64,000 nucleotides of DNA from Acinetobacter calcoaceticus (GTDB lineage: Bacteria; Pseudomonadota; Gammaproteobacteria; Pseudomonadales; Moraxellaceae). The stretch spans positions 248,001 to 312,000 of the forward strand of contig NZ_JADVKT010000003.1 of NCBI RefSeq assembly GCF_016508255.1, read 5' to 3'. The notes under the pieces were generated by a model that saw nothing but the letters and a program-made list of their open reading frames with translations, was not told the origin of the DNA and did no database searches. The position numbers and the translations under genes were made by a program. Positions 18,217 through 26,725 of the stretch are shown in pieces (the first letter of the stretch is position 1; each line of letters begins with the position of its first letter).

Positions 18217-18641
18217 TGAAACTTGACGCAATTCAATATATTCCACATGAACAACCGATGGTTTTTATAGATCATTTAACGGAGGTTGCAGAAGGTCGAG
18301 CGCAAGCAGAACTCACGATTACTCCAGAGCTGATGTTTTGTGAGGCTGATGGTTTACCGACTTGGGCAACTATTGAAATCATGGCACAAGCCATTAGTGC
18401 TTATTCAGGCTGGCAAGGCCAACAGTTAAAACAAGCGCCAAAAGTCGGCTTTTTATTGGGGACACGTAAATTACATTTACCGATTCCATATTTCGCTTTA
18501 GGTTCACGATTGATTATTCAAATAGAACAACAATATTTTCATGAAGGGCTGGGGCAATTTTCCTGTGAAATCCAATATGCTGAACACAGTATTCAGGCAA
18601 CATTAAGTGTATTTGAGCCAACAGAAACACCATTTGAATAA
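18216..18641 (+). CDS. 3-hydroxyacyl-ACP dehydratase-like hotdog protein (APE)
   Basis: A 141-residue hotdog protein of the FabZ/FabA-like APE dehydratase group, with the N-terminal IPHEQPMVFIDHLTEV segment typical of that family (HxxxM/F..DH). It should remove water from the beta-hydroxyacyl chain to build the conjugated double bonds. A TTG lies 3 bases earlier, but the ATG overlapping the upstream TGA has GGAG at good distance and was chosen. Its partner may be the hotdog domain fused to the ligase. Confidence 0.86.
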   Translation: MKLDAIQYIPHEQPMVFIDHLTEVAEGRAQAELTITPELMFCEADGLPTWATIEIMAQAISAYSGWQGQQLKQAPKVGFLLGTRKLHLPIPYFALGSRLIIQIEQQYFHEGLGQFSCEIQYAEHSIQATLSVFEPTETPFE

Positions 18642-18665
18642 ACCACAAAGAATTAGGAATACATT

Positions 18666-19391
18666 GTGACAAGACGAATTTTAGTAACGGGTTCAAGTCG
18701 AGGGATTGGAAAAGCGATTGCATTACAACTCGCAAAGGCTGGTTTTGATGTAACGGTACATGCGCGTTCGCGTCAGGCAGATGCAGAGCAAGTCGTGCAA
18801 GAGATTCAGGCTTTAGGACAAAACAGCCATTATTTAATGTTTGATGTAACTGAACGCCAAACCGTTCAACAGATTTTAGAACAAGATGTAGAACAGCATG
18901 GCGGATTCTATGGTGTTGTATTAAATGCAGGGCTTACCCATGATAGTGCTTTTCCTGCATTAACCGATCAAGACTGGGATGAAGTCATTTCAACTTCTTT
19001 AGATGGTTTTTATAACGTATTAAAACCATTAGTTATGCCCATGATTCATTTGCGTAAAGGTGGCCGTATTGTCACCTTATCTTCAGTTTCTGGAATTATG
19101 GGTAATCGTGGTCAGGTCAACTATAGTGCTGCAAAAGCAGGATTGATTGGTGCGACTAAGGCTTTGGCACTCGAATTGGCTAAGCGAAAAATTACTGTGA
19201 ACTGTGTGGCACCAGGGTTGATTGAAACTGAAATGGTGACCGATGAAGTCAAAGAACATGCGCTTAAAATGATTCCGTTACAACGCATGGGACAGGTCGA
19301 TGAAGTTGCTAGCGTGGTGAAATTCTTATGTTCAGATGAAGCATCCTACATTACCCGACAAGTTATTTCGGTGAATGGGGGAATCATCTGA
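18666..19391 (+). CDS. 3-oxoacyl-ACP reductase (FabG-like, APE)
   Basis: A 241-residue short-chain dehydrogenase. The NADPH motif is TGSSRGIG (residues 8-15), followed by the NAG motif (LNAGLTHD) and the active site Ser and YSAAKAG (Tyr-X3-Lys). It reduces the beta-keto group in each elongation round of the polyene. The start is a GTG, supported by AGGA eight bases upstream. The stop overlaps the next start (TGATG). Length and motifs match FabG closely, but the operon argues for a dedicated pathway enzyme. Confidence 0.93.
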   Translation: MTRRILVTGSSRGIGKAIALQLAKAGFDVTVHARSRQADAEQVVQEIQALGQNSHYLMFDVTERQTVQQILEQDVEQHGGFYGVVLNAGLTHDSAFPALTDQDWDEVISTSLDGFYNVLKPLVMPMIHLRKGGRIVTLSSVSGIMGNRGQVNYSAAKAGLIGATKALALELAKRKITVNCVAPGLIETEMVTDEVKEHALKMIPLQRMGQVDEVASVVKFLCSDEASYITRQVISVNGGII

Positions 19392-20617
19392 TGAAACGTG
19401 TTGTTGTAACGGGAATGGCAGGGATTACTTCTTTAGGTGAAACCAGCGATGCAATTTTTGCCCAATTTGAAGCTGCAAAAAGCGGTATTCGTTACATGCC
19501 GGAATGGGAACAGTATGCTGACCTTCGAACCAAGCTCGCAGGCCCTATAGAAACATTTCATGTTCCAAAGCATTTTAACCGTAAAGTTACACGTGGAATG
19601 GGCCGTGTTGCTCTCATGTCTGTCGTTTGTGCCGAAACTGCTTTAGAAAATGCTGGCTTGCTTGGACACGAAATTTTGTCTAGTGGAGAAGCAGGTGTTG
19701 CGTTCGGTTCTTCTGCGGGTAGTGTAGAAGCGGTGGGTGAGTTTGCTAGCATGTTGCTTCATCAGAGCATGAGTAAGATGAATGCAACCACCTACATTCG
19801 TATGATGTCGCATACAAGCGCAGTTAACATGACGGTGTATTTTGGTCTAAAAGGGCTAACTTTACCCACTTCAAGTGCATGTACCTCTGGCTCAATGGCT
19901 ATTGGGCAAGCCTATGAAGCCATTAAGTATGGCAAACAACAGGTCATGATTGCTGGTGGTGCAGAAGAGCTCAGTGCAGCAGGGGCCGCCGTTTTTGATG
20001 TATTGTTCGCGACCAGTGGTATGAATGACCAACCTGAAAAAACACCAAGACCATTTGATGCAAAGCGAGATGGATTGGTGATTGGTGAAGGGGCAGGCTG
20101 TTTAATTTTAGAAGAATACGAACATGCCAAAGCTCGAGGTGCACATATCTATGCCGAAGTGATTGGCTACGGTAGTAATACCGATGGTCAACATGTAACT
20201 CGCCCTGAGGCCGAAATGATGGGGCGCTGCATGGAGCTCGCACTTAAAGATGCATCTGTAGAAGCTAAAGACATTGCCTATGTGAATGCACACGGCACAT
20301 CAACTGATCAGGGAGATGTAGCTGAGAGCCAAGCAACAGCAAAAATTTTGGGCCGTAAACCGATCAGCTCTTTAAAAAGCTACTTTGGACATACGCTGGG
20401 GGCGTGTGGTGCGATTGAGGCTTGGCTGAGCATTGAAATGATGAATCGTGGCCGTTTTATTCCAACTCTAAATCTAGATGAAATTGACCCACTGTGCGGC
20501 GATCTGGATTATATCGTTCAGCAACCGAGAACTCTGGACGCGGACATTATTATGAGCAATAACTTTGCTTTTGGCGGAATTAATACGTCGCTTATTTTTA
20601 AACGTGTTAAACAATAA
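19391..20617 (+). CDS. Beta-ketoacyl-ACP synthase II-like enzyme (APE)
   Basis: A 408-residue FabF-type condensing enzyme. The catalytic Cys164 is in SSACTSGS, with His residues in NAHGTSTDQGD and YFGHTLGACG. It differs clearly from the ketosynthase two genes upstream, so the cluster has two complete condensing enzymes plus the short one. In known APE systems the last one is a homodimer that may start or prime elongation. It is followed by the secreted small protein gene after 11 bp. Confidence 0.93.
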   Translation: MKRVVVTGMAGITSLGETSDAIFAQFEAAKSGIRYMPEWEQYADLRTKLAGPIETFHVPKHFNRKVTRGMGRVALMSVVCAETALENAGLLGHEILSSGEAGVAFGSSAGSVEAVGEFASMLLHQSMSKMNATTYIRMMSHTSAVNMTVYFGLKGLTLPTSSACTSGSMAIGQAYEAIKYGKQQVMIAGGAEELSAAGAAVFDVLFATSGMNDQPEKTPRPFDAKRDGLVIGEGAGCLILEEYEHAKARGAHIYAEVIGYGSNTDGQHVTRPEAEMMGRCMELALKDASVEAKDIAYVNAHGTSTDQGDVAESQATAKILGRKPISSLKSYFGHTLGACGAIEAWLSIEMMNRGRFIPTLNLDEIDPLCGDLDYIVQQPRTLDADIIMSNNFAFGGINTSLIFKRVKQ

Positions 20618-20628
20618 GGAACACAACA

Positions 20629-21063
20629 ATGTTAAATAAAAAACTTTTATTTGTAGCAATGCTAAGTGCAGGTTTTACTGCCACTGTTCAGGCAGGAGAT
20701 GAAGTACATCAGTTAAATTTTAAAGAAGCTGTAGATCGTGCAGTTGCAGATGGTACTTTGGATGGTTCGGTAAAGTTTTATTTAAAGGGTACAAAGTCTG
20801 GCGGTAAAGTGATTCAAAAAGATGCGGTGACCAATAAAAAGACTAATAGCTTTGCTCAATCTGCTGCAAGTTCTTGTGACTGGGTATTACGTTCGGCACT
20901 TATTCAATTACAAAACAATGCTAAAGCGCAAGGTGGCAATGCTGTAACGAATATTGTGAGTTATTTTAAAAGCAATGAAACTAGCAGTACAACAAACTAT
21001 GACTGCTACAAGGGAACTATCATGGCGGGTGTTGCTTTGAAAGGCGACGTCGTTAAATTCTAA
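20629..21063 (+). CDS. Secreted 144-residue protein of the APE cluster, function unknown
   Basis: A small periplasmic protein with a clear signal peptide (cleavage near TVQAGD, about residue 22). Members of this family carry the misleading database name excinuclease ATPase subunit, but no ATPase or DNA-repair motif is present. Two cysteines (in SSCDWV and YDCYKG) may form a disulfide. The helix-then-strand pattern with NAVTNIVSYF resembles small periplasmic proteins such as RcsF or YbjQ-like domains; this is only a visual impression. An AAGGA ribosome-binding site precedes the ATG. Confidence 0.75.
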   Translation: MLNKKLLFVAMLSAGFTATVQAGDEVHQLNFKEAVDRAVADGTLDGSVKFYLKGTKSGGKVIQKDAVTNKKTNSFAQSAASSCDWVLRSALIQLQNNAKAQGGNAVTNIVSYFKSNETSSTTNYDCYKGTIMAGVALKGDVVKF

Positions 21064-21087
21064 TTAATTTTAAATAAGGTCGAGATA

Positions 21088-21744
21088 ATGTCTAAGCGTA
21101 ATATTGAAGTCTATATACAGACATTATCTCAGCTTCTTTTAAAATCTAAACAAGATTTTCCGGACTTTCGCACATTTAATCATTATAAAAAACAGCAAAT
21201 ACACAATATTAGAAACAAGCTGATAGCACAGAAATTACAAATTACAATAACGGATTTAGAGTTTGCAAAGCATGAGCATGGCAAGCCATATTTACTGAAT
21301 CATGATTTACATTTTAATCACTCTCATAGCCAACAATATTATGCTTTAGCGATGAGCCAGCATGTTAAAGATATAGGCGTAGATGTTGAAGAATTAGATC
21401 GTAAAGTTCGTTTGGAAGCTTTAGCCCAGCATGCATTTCATCCCGATGAATATGAAATGTGGCAAAGTTTAGAGCAAGACAAAGAATACTGGTTTAAAGT
21501 CTGGACGATTAAAGAAGCCGTTCTAAAAGCCTCGGGTCTCGGCATACGATTAGATTTAAATACTTTAAACACTCAAGCACACCCTACAGATCGTGGTGGA
21601 ATATGTTCTCATTCACTTATTGGGGCATTTGCTTATCAAAACTTCGTTCAGGGCAATATGGTGCTAACAGTGGCATGGCGTTCAGAGTTATCTTGCCGTG
21701 GTTTCCAGTTTCCTACGATTCAGCTTCATTCACTTGATGCTTAA
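21088..21744 (+). CDS. Sfp-type 4'-phosphopantetheinyl transferase (APE)
   Basis: A 218-residue Sfp-family phosphopantetheinyl transferase. The magnesium and CoA signature motifs are visible: GVDVEELDR near residue 92 and WFKVWTIKEAVLKASG near residue 133. It would convert the two carrier proteins of this operon from apo to holo form. Being the last gene before the bidirectional terminator, it closes the APE unit. Confidence 0.92.
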   Translation: MSKRNIEVYIQTLSQLLLKSKQDFPDFRTFNHYKKQQIHNIRNKLIAQKLQITITDLEFAKHEHGKPYLLNHDLHFNHSHSQQYYALAMSQHVKDIGVDVEELDRKVRLEALAQHAFHPDEYEMWQSLEQDKEYWFKVWTIKEAVLKASGLGIRLDLNTLNTQAHPTDRGGICSHSLIGAFAYQNFVQGNMVLTVAWRSELSCRGFQFPTIQLHSLDA

Positions 21745-21763
21745 TACGCGAAATAGCACACAT

Positions 21764-21793
21764 AAAAAAACCGCGAATTACGCGGTTTTTTTA
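21764..21793. terminator. Bidirectional terminator between the APE operon and secB
   Basis: A perfect AAAAAACCGCG/CGCGGTTTTTT stem around AATTA lies between two convergent operons. The A run on one side and T run on the other let it stop transcription from both directions. Confidence 0.92.
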
Positions 21794-21813
21794 TTAAAGG
21801 AGAAGCTAGAAAA

Positions 21814-22266
21814 TTAAGCTTGACCTTCAACAGCTTGAGCACGTTGCATATTCGCTTCGAACTCTGCATCAAAGTTGATTGGAGTAAGAAGTAACTGTGG
21901 GAAGCTACCTTTAGTCACTAAATCATTTACTGCTTCACGTAAGAACGGGAACAAAATATTTGGGCAATAAGCGCCTAAAATATAAGGTAAGCGATCTTCT
22001 TCAACGTTATCAATCAAGAAAATACCTGATTGAGTGATATCTACAATGAACGCTGTTTCGTTGTCGTTATCAGCTTGTACCACAACTTTTAAAGAAACTT
22101 CAAAATGAGTTGGATCAATTTTTTCTGCAGCAGAAGAAAGATTGATGTTGAGTTCAGGTTGCCATTGTTTAGTAAAAACCTGCGCCCCAGGAACCTCAAA
22201 AGAAATATCTTTTGTATAAATACGCTCTAAAGCTAATTGTGGTTGAACTTGTTGTTCTTCGCTCAT
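21814..22266 (-). CDS. secB: Protein-export chaperone SecB
   Basis: A 150-residue acidic chaperone that keeps preproteins unfolded and hands them to SecA. Length, the [17 protein letters not shown] N-terminal strand (here [13 protein letters not shown]), and the [22 protein letters not shown] segment match SecB closely. It is the last gene of a short reverse-strand operon with a glutaredoxin and a rhodanese, the same grouping as in many gammaproteobacteria. Confidence 0.98.
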   Translation of the reverse strand: MSEEQQVQPQLALERIYTKDISFEVPGAQVFTKQWQPELNINLSSAAEKIDPTHFEVSLKVVVQADNDNETAFIVDITQSGIFLIDNVEEDRLPYILGAYCPNILFPFLREAVNDLVTKGSFPQLLLTPINFDAEFEANMQRAQAVEGQA

Positions 22267-22293
22267 TGTTTTTTCCTTAATATGGATGCGAGA

Positions 22294-22551
22294 TTAAGCC
22301 AATAATTCGTCAAGTTTACCTTCACGCTCTAAAGCATAAAGTTGGTCAAAACCGCCAATAAACTGATCGTTAATAAAAATTTGTGGGACAGTACGATGAT
22401 TAGTGCGTTGCATTAATTCAACACGTACTTCTGGTGCTTCAACAGAAAGATTTACTTCTTTGTAAGCCACACCTTTACGCTCAAGTAACTGTTTAGCACG
22501 AACGCAATAAGGGCATACAGAAGTTGAGTAAACAATGACATTTGCAGCCAT
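22294..22551 (-). CDS. grxC: Glutaredoxin 3
   Basis: An 85-residue dithiol glutaredoxin with the active site CPYC at residues 13-16 and the glutathione-binding TVPQIFI and GGFDQL segments. It reduces disulfides and glutathione mixed disulfides in the cytoplasm. It lies 11 bp after the rhodanese gene and 27 bp before secB on the same strand. Confidence 0.97.
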   Translation of the reverse strand: MAANVIVYSTSVCPYCVRAKQLLERKGVAYKEVNLSVEAPEVRVELMQRTNHRTVPQIFINDQFIGGFDQLYALEREGKLDELLA

Positions 22552-22562
22552 AATAATTCTCC

Positions 22563-22979
22563 TTAAGCTTTTGGTTTGCTTTTAACAAGAGGTAAGCCTT
22601 GTGCTTTCCAGTTGCTAATACCACCATCAAGACGATAGCTGTCATGGTGAGCAACTTTTTGCAAAGCACTACCAGCAACTTGCCCTAGATTACAAATAAA
22701 TACCAATGGACGGTCACTTGCTTTTAATTCATCAGCATGACTTGCAATTTGGCTGAAAGGAATATTGCGGCTGCCACTAATATGACCTTCACGGAAGTCT
22801 TTACTATCGCGCAAGTCGATCAGTATGGCATTTTTTGCTTTCACTAAAATACCAAGCGACTGTGGTGAAATTTTACGACCATTACGTTGACCTTCAAAAA
22901 TGAAGAACAACACGATCAAGACTCCGAGCGTACCAAACAAAATGGGGTGATTCCCCATAAACTCTAACCAGCGTTCCAC
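22563..22979 (-). CDS. Membrane-anchored rhodanese-like protein (YibN type)
   Basis: A 138-residue protein with one N-terminal membrane helix (about residues 12-30) and a single rhodanese domain. The candidate sulfur-carrying Cys is in VFICNLGQVAGSA. The arginine usual two turns later in classical sulfurtransferases is not obvious, so activity is uncertain. The GTG start gives the family's N-terminal ..NHPILF.. segment and has AGGTGA upstream; an ATG seven codons later is an alternative. Confidence 0.85.
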   Translation of the reverse strand: MERWLEFMGNHPILFGTLGVLIVLFFIFEGQRNGRKISPQSLGILVKAKNAILIDLRDSKDFREGHISGSRNIPFSQIASHADELKASDRPLVFICNLGQVAGSALQKVAHHDSYRLDGGISNWKAQGLPLVKSKPKA

Positions 22980-23077
22980 AAGTCACCTAAAAAAAATTAA
23001 AAACAAAATTGACCTAGAGTATAGCGTATATAGATGGTGATCAAAATCACCACTTCAAGGGTAAAGCGGACAGAAAA

Positions 23078-24139
23078 TTAGTTTTTTTGCTGTGCTTCTT
23101 GAATCTCATCAATTAAACGCAAAAAGCTATCTAGGCGCCGTGGTAAAATTTCACCAGATTCTACAGCGTGTTTTAACCCACAGTTCTTTTCATGAGTATG
23201 GGTACAATTACGGAATTGGCAAGAACCCAAATGAGCTTCAATTTCTGGAAAGCCCATACGGATTTTTTCTAAATCAAGATGCCAAAGCCCAAATTCACGA
23301 ATTCCCGGTGAGTCGATTAACGCACCATTTTTACCGAAATTCATTAAACGTGTAGATGTTGTTGTGTGCTGACCGAGTGCAGAGTTTTCAGAAATGATAT
23401 TTGTTTTTTGCTCTGCATCTGGAATTAATACATTAATTAAAGAGCTTTTTCCTACACCCGATTGACCAACGAAAGCTACTGTTTCACCATCTAACCGTTC
23501 AGATAAAGCAGAAATATCTCCCTTTTTAGACTGACAAATCATCACCTCATAACCCAAAGTTTTATATTCTTCTAATAGCGTAAGAATTGGGTCATTTTCA
23601 GTTAATAGATCAGACTTATTTAGGACTAAAAGTGCAGGAATATTTGCATCTGCACAAGCAACTAAATAACGGTCGATTAATGTCGGAGCTGGTTCAGGAA
23701 GTGGGGAAAATACAATCACAATCAAACTGATATTTGCTGCGACTGGTTTAACCTTGTGATAACGGTCTGGACGGGTAAGTAATGAGTTGCGTGGGTGAAT
23801 GGCCGTAATGATGCCTAAACCTGTGTTTGGGTCGGCCTGCCATTTAACTCGGTCACCAGTCACAAGTAACTCAAGGTTTGTTCGAGTATGACATCGCCAT
23901 ACACTTTTTAGCTCGATAGGTTTCCAGAAGGGTTCTGGTTCTCCTTCGGCAACTTGAGGTTTTTCTGGGTGATGCTCAGGTACAGAGAGTGCCTGTACTT
24001 CAAGTTGGCGGCCATAATGTTGTACAACTAGTCCGTCCAGATCTTGTGAAGTATCGGCCTCTTCTTGGCGAGTTTTGTGCTGTTTTTCAATACGACGTTG
24101 CTGTTGTTCAGTTAAACGACGCTTACGAATTAAAGCCAT
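23078..24139 (-). CDS. rsgA: Ribosome small subunit-dependent GTPase RsgA
   Basis: A circularly permuted GTPase that checks late 30S subunit assembly. G4 (LNKSDLL) precedes G1 (GQSGVGKSSLIN) in the order expected for RsgA, followed by G3 in DSPGIREFGL. An N-terminal OB-fold (about 80-130) and a C-terminal zinc motif with Cys and His (CQFRNCTHTHEKNC) are present. The first 40 residues are highly charged. Length 353 is normal. It is divergent from orn. Confidence 0.97.
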   Translation of the reverse strand: MALIRKRRLTEQQQRRIEKQHKTRQEEADTSQDLDGLVVQHYGRQLEVQALSVPEHHPEKPQVAEGEPEPFWKPIELKSVWRCHTRTNLELLVTGDRVKWQADPNTGLGIITAIHPRNSLLTRPDRYHKVKPVAANISLIVIVFSPLPEPAPTLIDRYLVACADANIPALLVLNKSDLLTENDPILTLLEEYKTLGYEVMICQSKKGDISALSERLDGETVAFVGQSGVGKSSLINVLIPDAEQKTNIISENSALGQHTTTSTRLMNFGKNGALIDSPGIREFGLWHLDLEKIRMGFPEIEAHLGSCQFRNCTHTHEKNCGLKHAVESGEILPRRLDSFLRLIDEIQEAQQKN

Positions 24140-24223
24140 TCATATCCCAAAAAAACCACTGTTTGAAGATGGCAAAAATAGCATGAAGCGGCTATAGAAT
24201 TACAGCGCAGATGCAAGAAATTT

Positions 24224-24232
24224 GCTACTATT
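24224..24232 (+). promoter_or_regulatory. Candidate extended -10 element upstream of orn
   Basis: TGCTACTAT, starting at about 24223, fits the extended -10 pattern and lies about 33 bp before the orn start in the 125-bp gap between divergent rsgA and orn. No good -35 box is seen at normal spacing. Confidence 0.35.
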
Positions 24233-24264
24233 GATGTTTTTACGGCATTTTAGAACGTACATAC

Positions 24265-24831
24265 ATGAGCAGTACTTTAAATACACGATTAATTTGGATT
24301 GATTTGGAAATGACCGGTTTAGATACCGATAATGACCAAATTATTGAAATCGCAACAATTATTACAGATGATAATTTAAATGTACTTGCCGAAGGTCCGG
24401 TGTTAGCTGTTCACCAACCTGATCGTATTTTAAATGCAATGGATGAGTGGAATACCCGCCAACATGGGCAATCTGGGTTAGTTGAGCGAGTTCGTCGTAG
24501 CAAATTGACAGCTCGTGATGCTGAGTTACAGACTTTAGAATTTCTAAAAAAATGGGTTAACCCAAAAGTTTCACCAATGTGTGGTAACTCGATTTGTCAG
24601 GATCGCCGTTTCTTACATCGTCTTATGCCTGAACTTGAGCAGTATTTTCATTACCGTAATCTTGATGTATCTACCGTAAAAGAGCTGTCAAAACGCTGGC
24701 GTCCGGAAATCATGAGTGGTCTTAAAAAGAATGCATCGCATTTGGCAATGGATGATATTCGTGACTCAATTTCCGAGTTGAAATATTACCGTGAATACTT
24801 CTTTATTATGAACACAGACGGGAAAGATTAA
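24265..24831 (+). CDS. orn: Oligoribonuclease
   Basis: A 188-residue DEDDh 3'-5' exonuclease that degrades very short RNAs, including the pGpG made from cyclic-di-GMP. Exo I is IDLEMTGLD (residues 10-18), Exo II is in [11 protein letters not shown] and Exo III in [10 protein letters not shown]. It is essential in E. coli. Its product links to the cyclic-di-GMP protein found later in this window only through shared metabolism. Confidence 0.98.
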   Translation: MSSTLNTRLIWIDLEMTGLDTDNDQIIEIATIITDDNLNVLAEGPVLAVHQPDRILNAMDEWNTRQHGQSGLVERVRRSKLTARDAELQTLEFLKKWVNPKVSPMCGNSICQDRRFLHRLMPELEQYFHYRNLDVSTVKELSKRWRPEIMSGLKKNASHLAMDDIRDSISELKYYREYFFIMNTDGKD

Positions 24832-24852
24832 TTCTTTGCTGAAGTGATATGA

Positions 24853-24877
24853 AAGGGGGCTATTGCCTTCTTTTTTA
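24853..24877 (+). terminator. Probable terminator after orn
   Basis: AAGGGGGC (24853-24860) can pair with GCCTTCTT (24865-24872), partly through G-U pairs, followed by T residues. It is weaker than the other terminators in this window. Confidence 0.5.
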
Positions 24878-24984
24878 TTGTTTTAAGGGCATTGTTACAA
24901 TAATGCCGAGAGCCTGATTTGGCTTTCATATTCATTTTGCTTAAAATGATGTTTTAAATTTTTTATTATAAAAAGAGAGCATTT

Positions 24985-25716
24985 ATGCAAAGTAATAATC
25001 CGATACTGACGCGTGTTGAAACGGTCAGTGACTATAGTCAACCGATGACTGTGCAAGGTGCGATTCAAAAATCTATTATGTTGACAGTCATTGCAGCGGC
25101 TGTGGGCATCGCTTTATTTTTATACGCAGCTTTTACTGCAAATGTTGGTATTGCTTATGCCGCTTCAATTGTTGGCGCAATTGGTGGCTTAGTTTTAGGT
25201 TTGATTGCCACATTTAAACCGACGACTGCACCAACCTTAGCAATTCCTTATGCACTTTTTGAAGGCGCATTTTTAGGTGGTATTTCTTTTACTTTTCAAA
25301 TGAAATACCCAGGTGTACCGTTACAGGCTTTACTTGCCACTTTCGTGACAACACTAGTCATGTTTGGTCTATATAAATTTCAGATTGTACGTGCAACTGA
25401 AAAATTTAAGTCAGTCGTAATTTCTGCATCATTGGCTATTTTTCTTGTATTTATTGTACAGATGATCATGCGTTTAGCGTTTGGTTCAAGCATTCCCTAT
25501 ATTTTTGAAAGTAACTGGTTAGGCATTGGCTTTGCTGCATTTATTGCGGTTATTGCTTCACTTAACCTCATTTTAGATTTTGATTTAATTGAAACTAACG
25601 CGGCTGACCGTGCTCCAAAATTTATGGAGTGGTTGTGTGGAATTGCATTACTTTCAACTTTAGTCTGGATGTATATTTCTTTCTTACGTTTGATTGGTTT
25701 GCTATCTGACGACTAA
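24985..25716 (+). CDS. Bax inhibitor-1/YccA family membrane protein
   Basis: A 243-residue integral membrane protein with seven predicted hydrophobic helices and the family's late motif LNLILDFDLIE plus acidic residues near the C-terminus. Bacterial members include YccA, an FtsH modulator, and calcium-leak proteins such as BsYetJ. The specific role here is not known. The gene stands alone between terminators. Confidence 0.9.
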   Translation: MQSNNPILTRVETVSDYSQPMTVQGAIQKSIMLTVIAAAVGIALFLYAAFTANVGIAYAASIVGAIGGLVLGLIATFKPTTAPTLAIPYALFEGAFLGGISFTFQMKYPGVPLQALLATFVTTLVMFGLYKFQIVRATEKFKSVVISASLAIFLVFIVQMIMRLAFGSSIPYIFESNWLGIGFAAFIAVIASLNLILDFDLIETNAADRAPKFMEWLCGIALLSTLVWMYISFLRLIGLLSDD

Positions 25717-25735
25717 GATTTTATTGATTTAGAAG

Positions 25736-25763
25736 TCGCTTCTGAAAAGGGGCGATTTTTTTT
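25736..25763 (+). terminator. Probable terminator after the Bax inhibitor-1 family gene
   Basis: TCGCTTCT (25736-25743) pairs with AGGGGCGA (25748-25755) through mixed Watson-Crick and G-U pairs around GAAA, followed by eight T residues. Confidence 0.65.
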
Positions 25764-25853
25764 CGTGCGATTTTTGAAAAAAGATGCATTATGCAATTTC
25801 GAAAAACGTTGAATATTGGCATTATGCTTTAAATTGTTTTGAGTGAGATCGGC

Positions 25854-26657
25854 ATGACACAAGGACTTTTAGCAGGTAAGCGCTTTTTGATTGCAGGCGT
25901 TGCTAGTAAATTATCAATTGCGTTCGGTATTGCCCAAGCATTACACCGCGAAGGTGCAGAGCTTGCGTTTACTTATCCAAACGAAAAATTAAAAAAACGT
26001 GTGGATGAATTTGCTGAGCAATTCGGTTCTAAGCTTGTGTTCCCATGTGATGTTGCAGTTGATAGTGAAATTGACAATGCATTTGCAGAACTTGCAAAAC
26101 ATTGGGACGGTCTTGATGGCGTAGTCCATTCTATTGGCTTTGCTCCTGCACATACGCTTGATGGTGACTTTACTGACGTGACTGACCGTGACGGTTTTAA
26201 AGTTGCTCATGACATCAGCGCATACAGCTTTATTGCAATGGCACGTGCTGCAAAACCATTATTACAAGCTCGCCAAGGCTGTTTATTGACTTTGACTTAC
26301 CAAGGTTCTGAACGCGTAATGCCTAACTACAACGTTATGGGCATGGCTAAAGCTTCTTTAGAAGCTGGTGTTCGTTACTTGGCATCAAGCTTGGGTGTTG
26401 ACGGTATTCGTGTAAACGCGATTTCTGCGGGTCCAATTCGTACCTTGGCTGCTTCTGGTATTAAATCTTTCCGTAAAATGTTAGATGCCAATGAAAAAGT
26501 TGCTCCGTTAAAACGTAATGTGACGATTGACGAAGTAGGTAATGCAGCATTGTTCCTTTGCTCACCATGGGCTTCAGGTATTACTGGTGAAATTCTATAT
26601 GTAGATGCTGGTTTCAATACTGTAGGTATGAGCCAATCTATGATGGATGATGAATAA
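25854..26657 (+). CDS. fabI: Enoyl-ACP reductase (NADH) FabI
   Basis: The last reductive step of fatty-acid elongation. The SDR-type cofactor motif [17 protein letters not shown] is at the N-terminus, and the active site is Y154-like in the family form ([20 protein letters not shown], with Tyr and Lys spaced YX6K). Length from the ATG at 25854 is 267 residues. A TTG five codons upstream is in frame, but the ATG gives the normal N-terminus [10 protein letters not shown]. FabI serves primary lipid synthesis and would compete with the APE dehydratases only for carrier-bound substrates. Confidence 0.98.
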   Translation: MTQGLLAGKRFLIAGVASKLSIAFGIAQALHREGAELAFTYPNEKLKKRVDEFAEQFGSKLVFPCDVAVDSEIDNAFAELAKHWDGLDGVVHSIGFAPAHTLDGDFTDVTDRDGFKVAHDISAYSFIAMARAAKPLLQARQGCLLTLTYQGSERVMPNYNVMGMAKASLEAGVRYLASSLGVDGIRVNAISAGPIRTLAASGIKSFRKMLDANEKVAPLKRNVTIDEVGNAALFLCSPWASGITGEILYVDAGFNTVGMSQSMMDDE

Positions 26658-26678
26658 GTTTTAAAATTTATTCAGGCA

Positions 26679-26714
26679 TAAAAAAGCCGTAGTTGAAGGA
26701 CTACGGCTTTTTTA
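26679..26714. terminator. Bidirectional terminator between fabI and the efflux operon
   Basis: AAAAAAGCCGTAG pairs with CTACGGCTTTTTT around an 8-base loop. It lies between the convergent fabI and macA-macB-outer membrane factor units and can serve both. Confidence 0.92.
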
Positions 26715-26725
26715 ATTGGTGCAAG

